This document shows positions 17,175 to 26,097 of a DNA stretch of 64,000 bases, one piece after another. The notes under the pieces are model-generated. The model was not told the DNA's origin. It was given only the letters and a program-made list of their open reading frames with translations, and did not search any database. The translations under genes and the position numbers were made by a program. The first letter of the stretch is position 1, and every line of letters begins with the position of its first letter. Source of the DNA: Flammeovirga pectinis (GTDB lineage: Bacteria > Bacteroidota > Bacteroidia > Cytophagales > Flammeovirgaceae); the NCBI RefSeq assembly GCF_003970675.1, contig NZ_CP034562.1:1054001-1118000 (forward strand), given 5' to 3'.

Positions 17175-17912
17175 ATGATAAAAATTGGAATTACTCCAAG
17201 CTTCATGTATCCCGATAGTAGTAGAACGGTTTATGGTCCGAAATCGTTGACTTATGTGGAAAACGATATGATGACTTATATTGCTAGAAAAGGAGTGTTG
17301 CCTGTTCTTCTTCCTGATATTGAGAAACCATTGTTAGCTGATATTCTTAATGAAATGCAAGGTTTTATTCTACAAGGAGGTGTTGATTTAGCACCAGAAT
17401 CTTACGGAGAGAAACCTATAGGAGAATGGAAAGGAGATAAATATAGAGACGATTATGAACTAGAAATAATTGATTATGCCATTAAAAATGATAAACCAAT
17501 ATTTGGAATATGTAGGGGCTTTCAGTTGATGAACGTTTACTTTGGAGGGACATTATATCAAGATACGGTTACACAAAAAGAGGGTGTAAATAACCATCGT
17601 TCTGCAAAGTTATATGATACAATAAAGCATCCACTAGTTATTAAAGAACCTTCTTTTTTAGCTTCATTGTATCCAAATAATTCCAATCCATATGTAAATA
17701 CAATTCATCATCAGGCTGTAAAAGACCTAGGAAAAGATTTAGAAGTTTGGGCAACATCAGACGATGGGCTTGTAGAAGCATTTGGTTACAAAGGTAAATC
17801 AGAAGGAAAGGTAATGGCTGTGCAGTGGCACCCAGAATTTTCAAGAACTTTAGGTACGCAAATTTTAGATCCAAACCCACTTTACGATATTTTCTTATCA
17901 CACATAAAATAA
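17175..17912 (+). CDS. Class I glutamine amidotransferase-like gamma-glutamyl hydrolase (PuuD-like)
   Basis: A 245-residue peptidase C26 family hydrolase that would release free acid and glutamate from a gamma-glutamylated product. The nucleophile is Cys113 in GICRGFQLMNV and the His/Glu pair lies in QWHPEF. PuuD of E. coli, which cleaves gamma-glutamyl-GABA, is the best studied relative. The ATG at 17175 is preferred over the frame's earlier start at 17145 because it sits one base after the upstream stop and directly precedes the typical MIKIGITPSF start. It is followed 5 bases later by the aldehyde dehydrogenase. Confidence 0.88.
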   Translation: MIKIGITPSFMYPDSSRTVYGPKSLTYVENDMMTYIARKGVLPVLLPDIEKPLLADILNEMQGFILQGGVDLAPESYGEKPIGEWKGDKYRDDYELEIIDYAIKNDKPIFGICRGFQLMNVYFGGTLYQDTVTQKEGVNNHRSAKLYDTIKHPLVIKEPSFLASLYPNNSNPYVNTIHHQAVKDLGKDLEVWATSDDGLVEAFGYKGKSEGKVMAVQWHPEFSRTLGTQILDPNPLYDIFLSHIK

Positions 17913-17917
17913 CATCT

Positions 17918-19285
17918 ATGGACATTATTAACCCTGCAAATGATTCAATAATAACCTCAATTAAAGAAGACTCGATAGAAGTACTATCAGATAAAATAGA
18001 TCACCTTCGTTTTGGTCAAAAAGAATGGGCAAAGCAAACCGTAGCACACAGATTAAAATGCATTGTCCGATTTGGCGAATTGGTTCTTGAAAATGTAAAT
18101 GAATTAGCTACTATCTTATCTGAAGAAACAGGTAAGCCTATTCAGCAATCAATCAATGAAATAAAAGGGGCTCAGAATAGAATAGAGCATCTAAAACTTA
18201 ATGCTGAGAAATGGTTAGCAGAAGAAGTTATTGAAGGTTTAGAAACAACTTATGAGAAAATTACATACGAACCTTTAGGTGTGATTTGTAATATATCGGC
18301 ATGGAATTTCCCCTATAATGTAGGGTACAATGTATTCTTATATGCATTAGTTGCAGGAAATGCAGTAGCTTATAAACCCTCCGAATTTGCTACTTTAACA
18401 GGGTTGCAGTTTCAGAAATTACTATATGAGGCTGGTGTTCCAGAAAACGTTTTTCATTGTATTATAGGTGGTGCTGAAGTTGGAGAATATCTATTAGAAA
18501 GTGATTTTGATGGCTATTTCTTTACGGGTTCTCATAAAACAGGACAGTACATTGCTAAAAAGGTAGCACATAAATTAGTGCCTGTTCAATTAGAGCTAGG
18601 CGGGAAAGACCCTTTGTATGTAATGGAAGATGTTGCAGATGTTAAAATTGCAGCTATCAACGCTGCAGAAGGTGCTTTTTATAATAATGGACAAAGTTGT
18701 TGTGCTCTCGAACGGATTTATGTCCACGCTGCTATTTACGATGAGTTTGTAAAAGAACTAGTAAAAGAAGTAAATAATTATAAAATGGGCGATCCTTTAA
18801 ATAAAGAAACATTTATTGGGCCTTTAACTAGAAAAGCTCAATTACCAATTTTACAATATCAAGTGGAAGATGCTTTAGCCAAAGGTGGAGTTTTAATGAC
18901 GGGTGGGACTGAGGTGAATAACAGTGGAAATTATTTTGAGCCTACAGTTTTTAAAGATGTCAATCATGAAATGAAGCTGATGCAAGAAGAATCTTTCGGA
19001 CCGATAATAGGTATTCAAAAAGTGAATAATGACGAACAGGCGATAGATTTGATGAAAGACTCAGATTATGGCTTAACTTCGGCAGTGTTTTCAACAAGTA
19101 AAGAGAGAGCAGACCACGTATTTGATCAAATGAACTCAGGTACAGTGTATTGGAACTGCTGTGATAGAGTTAGCCCAAATGTACCTTGGTCTGGTCGTAA
19201 AAATTCTGGACTTGGTGCTACATTATCAGTACAAGGAATTAGAGCATTTACGCTCCCTAAAGCGTATCATTGGAGAGAAGTATAA
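17918..19285 (+). CDS. NAD-dependent aldehyde dehydrogenase
   Basis: A 455-residue ALDH-superfamily enzyme oxidising an aldehyde to the acid. The Rossmann segment, Glu226 (ELGGKDP) and catalytic Cys261 (NNGQSCCAL) are intact; a second Cys follows directly. The ATG at 17918, beginning MDIINPANDS, is 5 bases after the hydrolase stop; the longer frame from 17825 would overlap that gene and is rejected. In the operon it would oxidise the gamma-glutamyl aldehyde made by the iron alcohol dehydrogenase. Annotation engines may call it succinate-semialdehyde dehydrogenase, which the context does not exclude. Confidence 0.9.
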   Translation: MDIINPANDSIITSIKEDSIEVLSDKIDHLRFGQKEWAKQTVAHRLKCIVRFGELVLENVNELATILSEETGKPIQQSINEIKGAQNRIEHLKLNAEKWLAEEVIEGLETTYEKITYEPLGVICNISAWNFPYNVGYNVFLYALVAGNAVAYKPSEFATLTGLQFQKLLYEAGVPENVFHCIIGGAEVGEYLLESDFDGYFFTGSHKTGQYIAKKVAHKLVPVQLELGGKDPLYVMEDVADVKIAAINAAEGAFYNNGQSCCALERIYVHAAIYDEFVKELVKEVNNYKMGDPLNKETFIGPLTRKAQLPILQYQVEDALAKGGVLMTGGTEVNNSGNYFEPTVFKDVNHEMKLMQEESFGPIIGIQKVNNDEQAIDLMKDSDYGLTSAVFSTSKERADHVFDQMNSGTVYWNCCDRVSPNVPWSGRKNSGLGATLSVQGIRAFTLPKAYHWREV

Positions 19286-19296
19286 ATAAACCTATT

Positions 19297-20478
19297 ATGT
19301 CATTTTCAATTATAAATTTTAAGAACAATCAAGGCGATGTTTTAGTAGCCTCATTGTCATTACCCGCAGATGAAAAACCACATGCATATGCATTATTTGC
19401 ACATTGCTTCTTTTCATCTTTAGAAGAAACTACTGTAGTAAATAGTATTGTAAGAGAGTTAAACCAGAAAGGAATTGCTGTGTTTAGTTTAGATATTACA
19501 GGCTTTTCTCAACAAAACCCTGGTTATGCAGCTAGTATAGAAGATATTCTATCTGCTTCTGATTATATGGCTGAAAACCTAAAATCGCCACAATTATTAA
19601 TAGGACATTCTCTAGCAGGAAGTGCTGCAATTTTATTAGCAAACAGAATTGCTTCTGTAGATGCTATTGTAACTATTAGTGCTTTTTCTAAGGTGAAAAG
19701 TATTGAAAAAGTTGCAGATGTAGAAGGAGATTACGCAAATGTTCATCTTTTAGCAAAAGAATTTAAAGTGAAATCTAGTTTTATAAATCAAATATCATCG
19801 CCCAATTATGCGGATATTATTCATAAAATTAAATTACCGTTACTGATTTTTCACTCTCCATTTGATGCTGTCGTTGACATTAAAAATGCAGAGAAAATTT
19901 ATAAAAATGCTTTTCACCCAAAGAGCTTTATTTCTTTAGATGATGCGAATCATTTCTTATCAACACCTAGAAATGGTCAGTATGTAGGAAATATGATCGG
20001 TAGCTGGGCAGAAAGATATGTGGAAATGGAATTAGAAGATCCATTAGAAACGCAATACCAGACAGCGGTAAGAATAGGAACTACAAAATATGTTACAGAA
20101 GTAAAAGCTGGAGTACATCATCAGATTGCAGATGAACCTTTAAAAGATGGTGGAAAAGATTTAGGTCCTAATCCATATCAATTTTTATTGGCAGGACTTG
20201 GTGCTTGTACAGCAATGACGTTGAGAATGTATGCAAACCATAAAAAGTGGAATTTAGAAGAAGTAACTGTTCATTTAAATCATGAAAATGAATATCTAAA
20301 GGATGCTGAGAATGCAAACAAGCGTACGGCTAAAATAGATAATTTATACCGTCATATTCAGATTAAAGGTGATTTAACAGAGAAACAAAGAGGACGTTTA
20401 CTAGAGATAGCAAACAAATGCCCGGTACATAGAACATTAGAAAATAATCCAGTTATTCATACAGATTTACTTGATTAA
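19297..20478 (+). CDS. Alpha/beta hydrolase-OsmC fusion protein
   Basis: A 393-residue two-domain protein. Residues 1-245 form an alpha/beta hydrolase with nucleophile elbow GHSLAGS (Ser105). Residues 250-393 form an OsmC peroxiredoxin-like domain with the two conserved cysteines Cys304 (LGACTAM) and Cys375 (KCPVHRT). The fusion is a known architecture, but its substrate is not established; OsmC relatives reduce organic hydroperoxides. It starts 11 bases after the aldehyde dehydrogenase stop (ATG at 19297, not the overlapping 19270 frame) and ends the operon. It may protect against reactive aldehydes or peroxides; this is inference. Confidence 0.88.
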   Translation: MSFSIINFKNNQGDVLVASLSLPADEKPHAYALFAHCFFSSLEETTVVNSIVRELNQKGIAVFSLDITGFSQQNPGYAASIEDILSASDYMAENLKSPQLLIGHSLAGSAAILLANRIASVDAIVTISAFSKVKSIEKVADVEGDYANVHLLAKEFKVKSSFINQISSPNYADIIHKIKLPLLIFHSPFDAVVDIKNAEKIYKNAFHPKSFISLDDANHFLSTPRNGQYVGNMIGSWAERYVEMELEDPLETQYQTAVRIGTTKYVTEVKAGVHHQIADEPLKDGGKDLGPNPYQFLLAGLGACTAMTLRMYANHKKWNLEEVTVHLNHENEYLKDAENANKRTAKIDNLYRHIQIKGDLTEKQRGRLLEIANKCPVHRTLENNPVIHTDLLD

Positions 20479-20498
20479 TAATCTAAGTTTAGATATAA

Positions 20499-20535
20499 AA
20501 AAGAGGTTGATTATAATGCATAATCAACCTCTTTT
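20499..20535. terminator. Bidirectional terminator between OsmC fusion and nitroreductase
   Basis: A perfect 16-base stem, AAAAGAGGTTGATTAT (20499-20514) with its complement at 20520-20535, loop AATGC. T-runs arise on both strands. Confidence 0.93.
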
Positions 20536-20550
20536 CTATTAAACCGAAAC

Positions 20551-21180
20551 TTATAGTTTTACAACTACTTCGCTTAGTGGTTTACGGTATTTTACTAAAT
20601 GTTGGTAGCCATCATCTTCTGCTCTATAACCGATTGGTAAGATTACTGTGCTTTTTAAGCCAAGTTTATCAAAACCTAAAACTTCATCATATTTTTCTGC
20701 TACAAAACCTTCCATTGGTGTACTATCAACTTTTAAGTCTGCACAAGCAGCTAAAAGAGATCCTAATACAATGTAGGCTTGTTTTGAATTCCATATATCT
20801 TTTACTTCATCAGGAAGAGAATTAACTGTATTCAACATCATTCCTCTATAATCTGCAATAGCTTCTTCTGGTAAGTTTCTAGCTTCTTTAATGTTATCCG
20901 CAAAAGTATTTACATGGTCTGCTGTTAAAGTAGCTTCGCGAGCAATTACGATTAAATGCGATGCATCTAAAACTTGTCTTTGTCCCCATGAATGAGCAAA
21001 TAACTCCTCACGTAATGCTTTTGTTTCTACAACAACTAATTTCCAAGGTTGTAAACCATAAGATGATGCTGATAAATTACCTGCTTCTAAAATTGAATTT
21101 AGAGTAGCTTCATCTAGCTTTTTTGATGCATCAAATTTCTTTGTTGCATATCTCCATTTAAGTGAATCTAATAATGCCAT
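20551..21180 (-). CDS. NAD(P)H-dependent nitroreductase-family flavoprotein
   Basis: A 209-residue FMN oxidoreductase of the NfsB/NfnB type. Typical blocks are KWRYATKKFD near the N-terminus (FMN phosphate contact), SSYGLQPWKLVVV, and GFVAEKYDEVLG with LPIGYRAEDD near the C-terminus. It would reduce nitro or quinone compounds with NAD(P)H in the cytoplasm; the natural substrate is unknown. It is monocistronic, with a perfect promoter (21209-21239) and a strong terminator. Confidence 0.92.
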   Translation of the reverse strand: MALLDSLKWRYATKKFDASKKLDEATLNSILEAGNLSASSYGLQPWKLVVVETKALREELFAHSWGQRQVLDASHLIVIAREATLTADHVNTFADNIKEARNLPEEAIADYRGMMLNTVNSLPDEVKDIWNSKQAYIVLGSLLAACADLKVDSTPMEGFVAEKYDEVLGFDKLGLKSTVILPIGYRAEDDGYQHLVKYRKPLSEVVVKL

Positions 21181-21208
21181 TTCAATATATGTTTAAACAA
21201 ATTATGTT

Positions 21209-21239
21209 CAAATGTATAAATATCTAATTAAACATCAAA
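21209..21239 (-). promoter_or_regulatory. Sigma-A-type promoter of nitroreductase gene
   Basis: On the minus strand TTTG (complement of 21236-21239), 19 bases, then TACATTTG (complement of 21209-21216): a perfect match to the Bacteroidota pattern. Confidence 0.72.
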
Positions 21240-21271
21240 TGTTTTTAAAGGTTTCTGAAAAAAAATATTTT

Positions 21272-22390
21272 TTATAAATAAATTATCCAAAGTGAAAGTG
21301 CTTTACCTATAATAATACCCCAATAGTTTGCAATTGCATAACCTAATGTACCCGCAGTCATTCCTGATAGAATTGCTTTTTTGTTATTAATCGCTTTAGC
21401 AATTGGGCCTACAAATGCAGGTCCGTAAAGACAGGCTGTAGATGTTATTAAAAAGGTATCTACATCAATTTTAAATAGTTTACAAAGGAGTAAATGAATA
21501 AATATACCAGTAAACATTACAATCGTTACAAAGCCAATATATAGTGTTCCTGAATCTAATAAACTTTCAAAGTTAGACATACTTCCTAAACCAATACAGA
21601 ATAAGAGTACAAAATATTCTCCCACTAAAAAACTACCTTTTATAGTTCTAATAGAAGAGTTTAAAGAAGCAACTAAACTTAAAGTTGTTACACCTAATAT
21701 AATAAATATTTCATTCATTGTGCCAAATGATAGCAGGGAAATGCCAACGCAAAGACCTAGTATTAATAGCGTAATGCCAATACTTGTTCCTATAGATTTT
21801 AATGTAGGTCCTTCTAATGCTTTTATTTTTAGATCATCGTCACTTATTGAATTTGTATCAGTAATTGGTAATACGTAACCGAATATCTTTTTAGCAACTG
21901 TAAGAAGAACTATCATCCATATTCCCCCAATAATCATATCGGCTGTATTCATTAAAATAAAAGCTTCATCTTTTACATCTAATGCCAGTCCAATTGCAGA
22001 CATGTTTGGCGTTCCTCCTGTATATAATCCAATTGACATGCCTGCCAAATATGGAGAACTAGGAAGTACATCATTAAATAATAGGAAAGCGAAAATAGCA
22101 CCTATTGTAACTGCAAATAAGCACAGAAAGAAAGATAAGATTGTTTTTTGTGCACTTTTAATCCATTGCTTAATATTCGATGACAATAAAAGTAATCCTA
22201 TTGAAAGCGGTACTGCAGCTTCTACTATTGTTTTAGAAACATTCGTATCTATTATGAGAGAACCATTTCCTAAAAAAATGCCTAATCCATAAGCTAGGAT
22301 TACGGTGCCGATGTTTTCGATCCATGAAAATCTTTTTGCACCCCAAGTTAGAAGTAGAGGTGCTAATATCATTACAAATGCTTGCAGCAT
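21272..22390 (-). CDS. DUF819-family integral membrane protein
   Basis: A 372-residue inner-membrane protein with about ten hydrophobic segments and the DUF819 (YjcL) signature GLYTGGTPNMSAIGLAL. The family resembles sodium-coupled carriers, but its substrate is unknown. I place the start at the ATG at 22388-22390 (MLQAFVMILAPLLLTWG): the frame's upstream start is TTG, only 2 bases from a good -7 element (TATTTTTG, complement of 22413-22420), which would put it before the transcript start. It is divergent from the Gre-like gene. Confidence 0.85.
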   Translation of the reverse strand: MLQAFVMILAPLLLTWGAKRFSWIENIGTVILAYGLGIFLGNGSLIIDTNVSKTIVEAAVPLSIGLLLLSSNIKQWIKSAQKTILSFFLCLFAVTIGAIFAFLLFNDVLPSSPYLAGMSIGLYTGGTPNMSAIGLALDVKDEAFILMNTADMIIGGIWMIVLLTVAKKIFGYVLPITDTNSISDDDLKIKALEGPTLKSIGTSIGITLLILGLCVGISLLSFGTMNEIFIILGVTTLSLVASLNSSIRTIKGSFLVGEYFVLLFCIGLGSMSNFESLLDSGTLYIGFVTIVMFTGIFIHLLLCKLFKIDVDTFLITSTACLYGPAFVGPIAKAINNKKAILSGMTAGTLGYAIANYWGIIIGKALSLWIIYL

Positions 22391-22513
22391 ATTAATTTGT
22401 TTTAAGTTCAAACAAAAATAGTTATTCTATAATTGTTTAAAGTTGATTTTGTCTTTAAATCTATCTTCAAAGGTACTAGTTAAGGAACTAATATGCTATC
22501 AGAATATAAATTG

Positions 22514-22595
22514 TACAAAAAGAGCTTTTTGTAAGATAGAGCAATGATCTTTTATGAAAGTCTTTACAATTGAGTATAAAATGATGATCTTTTAT
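22514..22595. promoter_or_regulatory. Palindrome and 40-base-spaced direct repeat in divergent region
   Basis: TACAAAAAG (22514-22522) and CTTTTTGTA (22525-22533) form a perfect inverted repeat with a 2-base centre. Just downstream, ATGATCTTTTAT occurs at 22544-22555 and again at 22584-22595, exactly 40 bases apart. They lie between the DUF819 gene and the Gre-like gene and may bind a regulator of either. Confidence 0.4.
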
Positions 22596-22629
22596 TTATT
22601 AAATTAATTTGTTTAACGCACACAACACT

Positions 22630-23079
22630 ATGGCATCGAGTAGATCTGATATTTTAAAATTTACAATCTCTACATTACAAAAATCAATTGATGATATTCA
22701 GTTGCATGAGGAAAGCTCCTTAAAGTCATCTAGCTCGGATAATGATACCAAATTATACGAAGACAATGTAGAAGAAGAGGTGACCAATATTACGGTTGGT
22801 AGTTACAGCTTAGATCGATTGGCTGATTCAATCCAAACACTTCATAAATTTGTAGAAGTAGAAGATTCTATGAATGATATTAGGATGGGGACTGTTTTTG
22901 AAACTGATAAATTGATCTTAATAATGGGATGTAATTTCCCTCCAATCATTTATAATGGAAAACAAATAGTGGGTATAGCTAAAGATGCTCCAATCTACAA
23001 ATTCCTAACAGGTAAAAAAGAAGGAGAAGTAGTAAGAGTAGGACCTACATTAACCAAAATTAAATTATTGCATAAATAA
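22630..23079 (+). CDS. Protein with GreA/GreB C-terminal-like domain
   Basis: A 149-residue protein. Residues 1-85 are helical and Ser/acid-rich, with a heptad-like stretch (ILKFTISTLQKSIDDIQLHE) and a low-complexity ESSLKSSSSDND segment. Residues 88-149 resemble the FKBP-like C-terminal domain of Gre factors: MGTVFETDKLILIMG, then GIAKDAPIYKFLTGKKEGEV. Bacteroidota encode short Gre-like proteins that replace the coiled-coil tip by other helices; this is likely one. The acidic tip residues of true Gre factors are not identifiable, so RNA-cleavage stimulation is not claimed. The ATG at 22630 (MASSRSD) is preferred over 22609 because it follows the usual A/T-rich leader; the choice is uncertain. 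Confidence 0.6.
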   Translation: MASSRSDILKFTISTLQKSIDDIQLHEESSLKSSSSDNDTKLYEDNVEEEVTNITVGSYSLDRLADSIQTLHKFVEVEDSMNDIRMGTVFETDKLILIMGCNFPPIIYNGKQIVGIAKDAPIYKFLTGKKEGEVVRVGPTLTKIKLLHK

Positions 23080-23080
23080 C

Positions 23081-23109
23081 AAAAACCCACCTTATAAAGG
23101 TGGGTTTTT
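23081..23109. terminator. Bidirectional terminator between Gre-like gene and chitinase
   Basis: AAAAACCCACCTT (23081-23093) and AAGGTGGGTTTTT (23097-23109) pair perfectly around a 3-base loop; both strands end in T-runs. Confidence 0.9.
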
Positions 23110-23132
23110 AGATTTATTGTGTGTTATTCTAC

Positions 23133-25979
23133 TTATTTTTTGATCACTCTAAAAACTTTTTGCTCGCTATTAGTGTGAACTTTAATGAGATATATACCGC
23201 TAGTTAGTTGTTGAGTTGGAACTGTGAATTTTTGTTGACCGTTAATTAAAGCTGTGTTGTGATGTTTACCGATCAAGGTTCCATTTGTGTTATATATATA
23301 AGCATCAACATCTTCGTCTACTTTTAAACTGATAGAGATATTGAACGAATTTTCGAAAGGGTTAGGGTAGACTTGCCCAATTTCACTTTTCAACTCTTCC
23401 TCAAGGTCAATGCCTATTAATCTTGCATTTGATCCATTAAAGAAAGTATCATAACTTTCTGCATATTCATAAGCAGTGGTTTTATCCCAATTGATTGACC
23501 ATGTCATCATTCCTCTTAAATCTGGGTAGCCATTACTATTAATAAGTGTATAAACTCCTCCGAAAGGGATACCGTTAACAAGATAATTTAATGCTTTTTG
23601 AACTTCAGTTGGTGTAGTGTAACCTCCTGCAGGAGCTGCTGGTCTATTAGCAGGTAAACCTAATGCAACTTGATTTTCTCTAAAAGCAGGGAAAAATCCG
23701 GCAGTACTTTTAGTTTCAAAACCTTGTAATAACATTTCAGTCATAGCAACAATAAAATCTGCAGACCCTTGCGTGTATGCTTTTCCATCTAAAGCACCAA
23801 GACTACCAGTATTATAAAGCTGAACATGTACATAGTCTAGTTGCTCTCTTAATGAGTGTAGAATAGGAAGATATCCGCCCCATGCACCACCATAAGCAGT
23901 TTGACCACCTTGAACATAAGCTGTTTCAGGAGCAGAGGTTAATAAAAAAGAAGGGCCGAAGTGTGCTTTAATTTCTTTCATTCCTTGAATGAAATTTAAT
24001 ATTCTCGGTGTAGTCGGATTTGTGAAATCTGTATCACCTGCATTTAAGGTTAATGAAGAACCTTCTAAATCAATATCTACCCCATCAAAACCATAAGTCT
24101 CGCAAAGAGTAATCATTGAGTTGACAAATTTTTGCTGCTCTTCATCGTTATCTAAATGTACTACACCATTTGCTCCACCAAGAGACAGAATTACTTTTTT
24201 ACCTTGACTTTGTAATAAAGCAACATCGTCTTTAAACTCTTGTCTAGATTTATCTGTAGGTTCATTTTGGAAATTATAAATGTCTACGGGGTCAAAAATC
24301 ATTGTATTGTCAACATCTCTAATTTTTGGTTCCGCAAAAGCAATACAAACAACATTGTATCTATCATCTACATCTTTTAATCTAATATAAGGACAGCTAG
24401 ATAGATTCCAGTTATGCCAATAACCCACTAATACTTTATCTGTAAATGCTAAATTTTCTATTATTGATATAGATGATGTAGCAGAAGTTTCTAATCCTTC
24501 ATTATCCGTAACTGTAGCTGTAATGGTATAATTACCAAAAGAAGTTGGTGTCCAATTAGCGGTATTTGATGAGAAACTCACACCGCCCACTTCGATTAAA
24601 GTAGAAACAACTGTACCATCTATATCCGAAGCATTAACCACAATTTCAACAGCTGATAAACTAGCTTGTTTTATTGTAGTGCCATTAGCTGGTGTAAATG
24701 ATGTAATAACTGGGTTTTGTGGCCCTGTTGGTTCTTCTACTGTTAATAAATAATCCGAAGAGTTTACTTTTCCTTTATCATCAACTGCTTGAATTGAAAC
24801 GGTATAGGTGCCATAAGTAGAAGGTGTCCATGATGTTGTGTAGATATCATTCACACCTACTGCTTCTAGAGTATTTCCATCAACAGAAAAAGATGCCGTA
24901 ATATTGTCACCTTCAGCATCAATAATAGTAGCCGTTAATGTTTGTGGTATAAGTCCTATAACTGTAGTGTTGACTGTAGAAATTGAAGGAGCTGTATTTG
25001 TATCAACACAAGGTCCTAATGCTTTCCAAAAGTGATCTGCTTCACCAGGAATAACATTGTATAAATTATCTACTTGAGCTTCGTAAAGGTCCCCGTTATG
25101 TACAACAACATCTGTTGAGTTATAAACATTTGGGTAAGGTCCGTATTCTGGAGAAGAACATCCACTATCAACTTTTTCTTCTATTGTTACAGAAGATGTT
25201 GTAGTAGCCGTTAGTCCATCATTGTCCATTACAGTAACAGTAATTTCAAAAGTTCCGAATGCAGAAGGAGTCCAATTAGCAGTTGTAGAAGTAAATGATT
25301 TTCCATCTACTTCTATTAATATAGACTCTATTGTTCCATCAGTATCAGAGCTTGTAGTAATGATATTTACTACTTGTAATGAAGTTTGTTGAATTACTTC
25401 GTTATTAGATGGTGATGTAACTTGAACAGTAGGAGGGATCGGTTCGTTAGAGGTGATAGTAATACTTCTTGATGAACTAGAAGTTGCCCCTTTATCATCA
25501 GTTGCTGTAGCTGTAATGGTAAAATTACCCGCTGAAGTTGGTGTCCAATTAGCAGTTGTTGATGTGAACGAATTGCCATCTACTTCAATTGTTGTATTCT
25601 CTACTGTTCCATCATCATCAGAAGCTACAATTGAGATTGTAATCGCTCCTGTCTCCTCTAAGATATAACTTGCATTGTTTTCTGGAGCAGTAAAAGAAAC
25701 TGTTGGAGATAAGTTGGCGTCACATTCTCCGAGAGCTTCCCAAGGGCCCCATTGTGTTTCAGGATTTTCTCCTTTCGTCCACCATTTATTACGGTAAAGT
25801 ATACCATTATAGGTTACTTTGGTTCCGTTAGTACCATAGGTAGTTGTAGAATTCCATTCAGGAATGCCATCACAAGAGGAAGTGGCATAAGAAGTAGAAG
25901 TGTACTCCAAAGCTTGTGTGTTACTTACAGAAAGTAAGTATACGCACAGTAATAAAGGTAGTAGTTGTACAATTTTCAT
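23133..25979 (-). CDS. Multidomain GH18 chitinase secreted by type IX secretion
   Basis: A 948-residue endochitinase. Order: signal peptide (1-23); CBM5/12 chitin-binding module (about 35-90, with the WNSTTTYGTNGTKVTYNG start and aromatic NKWW); two Ig-like/PKD-like domains (about 92-270); a second CBM5/12-like module (about 274-325); two more Ig-like domains (about 328-505); GH18 TIM barrel (about 515-845); T9SS sorting domain (about 865-948, VYPNPFENSF...GIYLIKV). The catalytic motif DGVDIDLE spans 632-639 with Glu639 as acid. Cleaves chitin outside the cell. The Ig-like modules repeat TANWTP...FG. It is monocistronic; three GGGGTACA direct repeats lie upstream. Pairs functionally with the GH20 enzyme at 41746. 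Confidence 0.93.
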   Translation of the reverse strand: MKIVQLLPLLLCVYLLSVSNTQALEYTSTSYATSSCDGIPEWNSTTTYGTNGTKVTYNGILYRNKWWTKGENPETQWGPWEALGECDANLSPTVSFTAPENNASYILEETGAITISIVASDDDGTVENTTIEVDGNSFTSTTANWTPTSAGNFTITATATDDKGATSSSSRSITITSNEPIPPTVQVTSPSNNEVIQQTSLQVVNIITTSSDTDGTIESILIEVDGKSFTSTTANWTPSAFGTFEITVTVMDNDGLTATTTSSVTIEEKVDSGCSSPEYGPYPNVYNSTDVVVHNGDLYEAQVDNLYNVIPGEADHFWKALGPCVDTNTAPSISTVNTTVIGLIPQTLTATIIDAEGDNITASFSVDGNTLEAVGVNDIYTTSWTPSTYGTYTVSIQAVDDKGKVNSSDYLLTVEEPTGPQNPVITSFTPANGTTIKQASLSAVEIVVNASDIDGTVVSTLIEVGGVSFSSNTANWTPTSFGNYTITATVTDNEGLETSATSSISIIENLAFTDKVLVGYWHNWNLSSCPYIRLKDVDDRYNVVCIAFAEPKIRDVDNTMIFDPVDIYNFQNEPTDKSRQEFKDDVALLQSQGKKVILSLGGANGVVHLDNDEEQQKFVNSMITLCETYGFDGVDIDLEGSSLTLNAGDTDFTNPTTPRILNFIQGMKEIKAHFGPSFLLTSAPETAYVQGGQTAYGGAWGGYLPILHSLREQLDYVHVQLYNTGSLGALDGKAYTQGSADFIVAMTEMLLQGFETKSTAGFFPAFRENQVALGLPANRPAAPAGGYTTPTEVQKALNYLVNGIPFGGVYTLINSNGYPDLRGMMTWSINWDKTTAYEYAESYDTFFNGSNARLIGIDLEEELKSEIGQVYPNPFENSFNISISLKVDEDVDAYIYNTNGTLIGKHHNTALINGQQKFTVPTQQLTSGIYLIKVHTNSEQKVFRVIKK

Positions 25980-26097
25980 AAGTGTAGTAGTGCTGTTTAA
26001 AATGTCTTCATATACTATCGTTTAAAAAAACGGAATGAAGGTTGATTTCACTAAACAAAGAAAAATTGTAATGATTTCAATTCAATAAAGGGGAGCA

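Noticed and set aside
17825-17917. Longer N-terminus for the aldehyde dehydrogenase
   Set aside because: It would overlap the hydrolase gene by 88 bases, and the added residues are basic and unlike the family; MDIINPAND is the normal start.
23133-25979. Internal repeats of the chitinase as a DNA repeat array
   Set aside because: They encode Ig-like modules (TANWTP...FG) and are explained by domain duplication.
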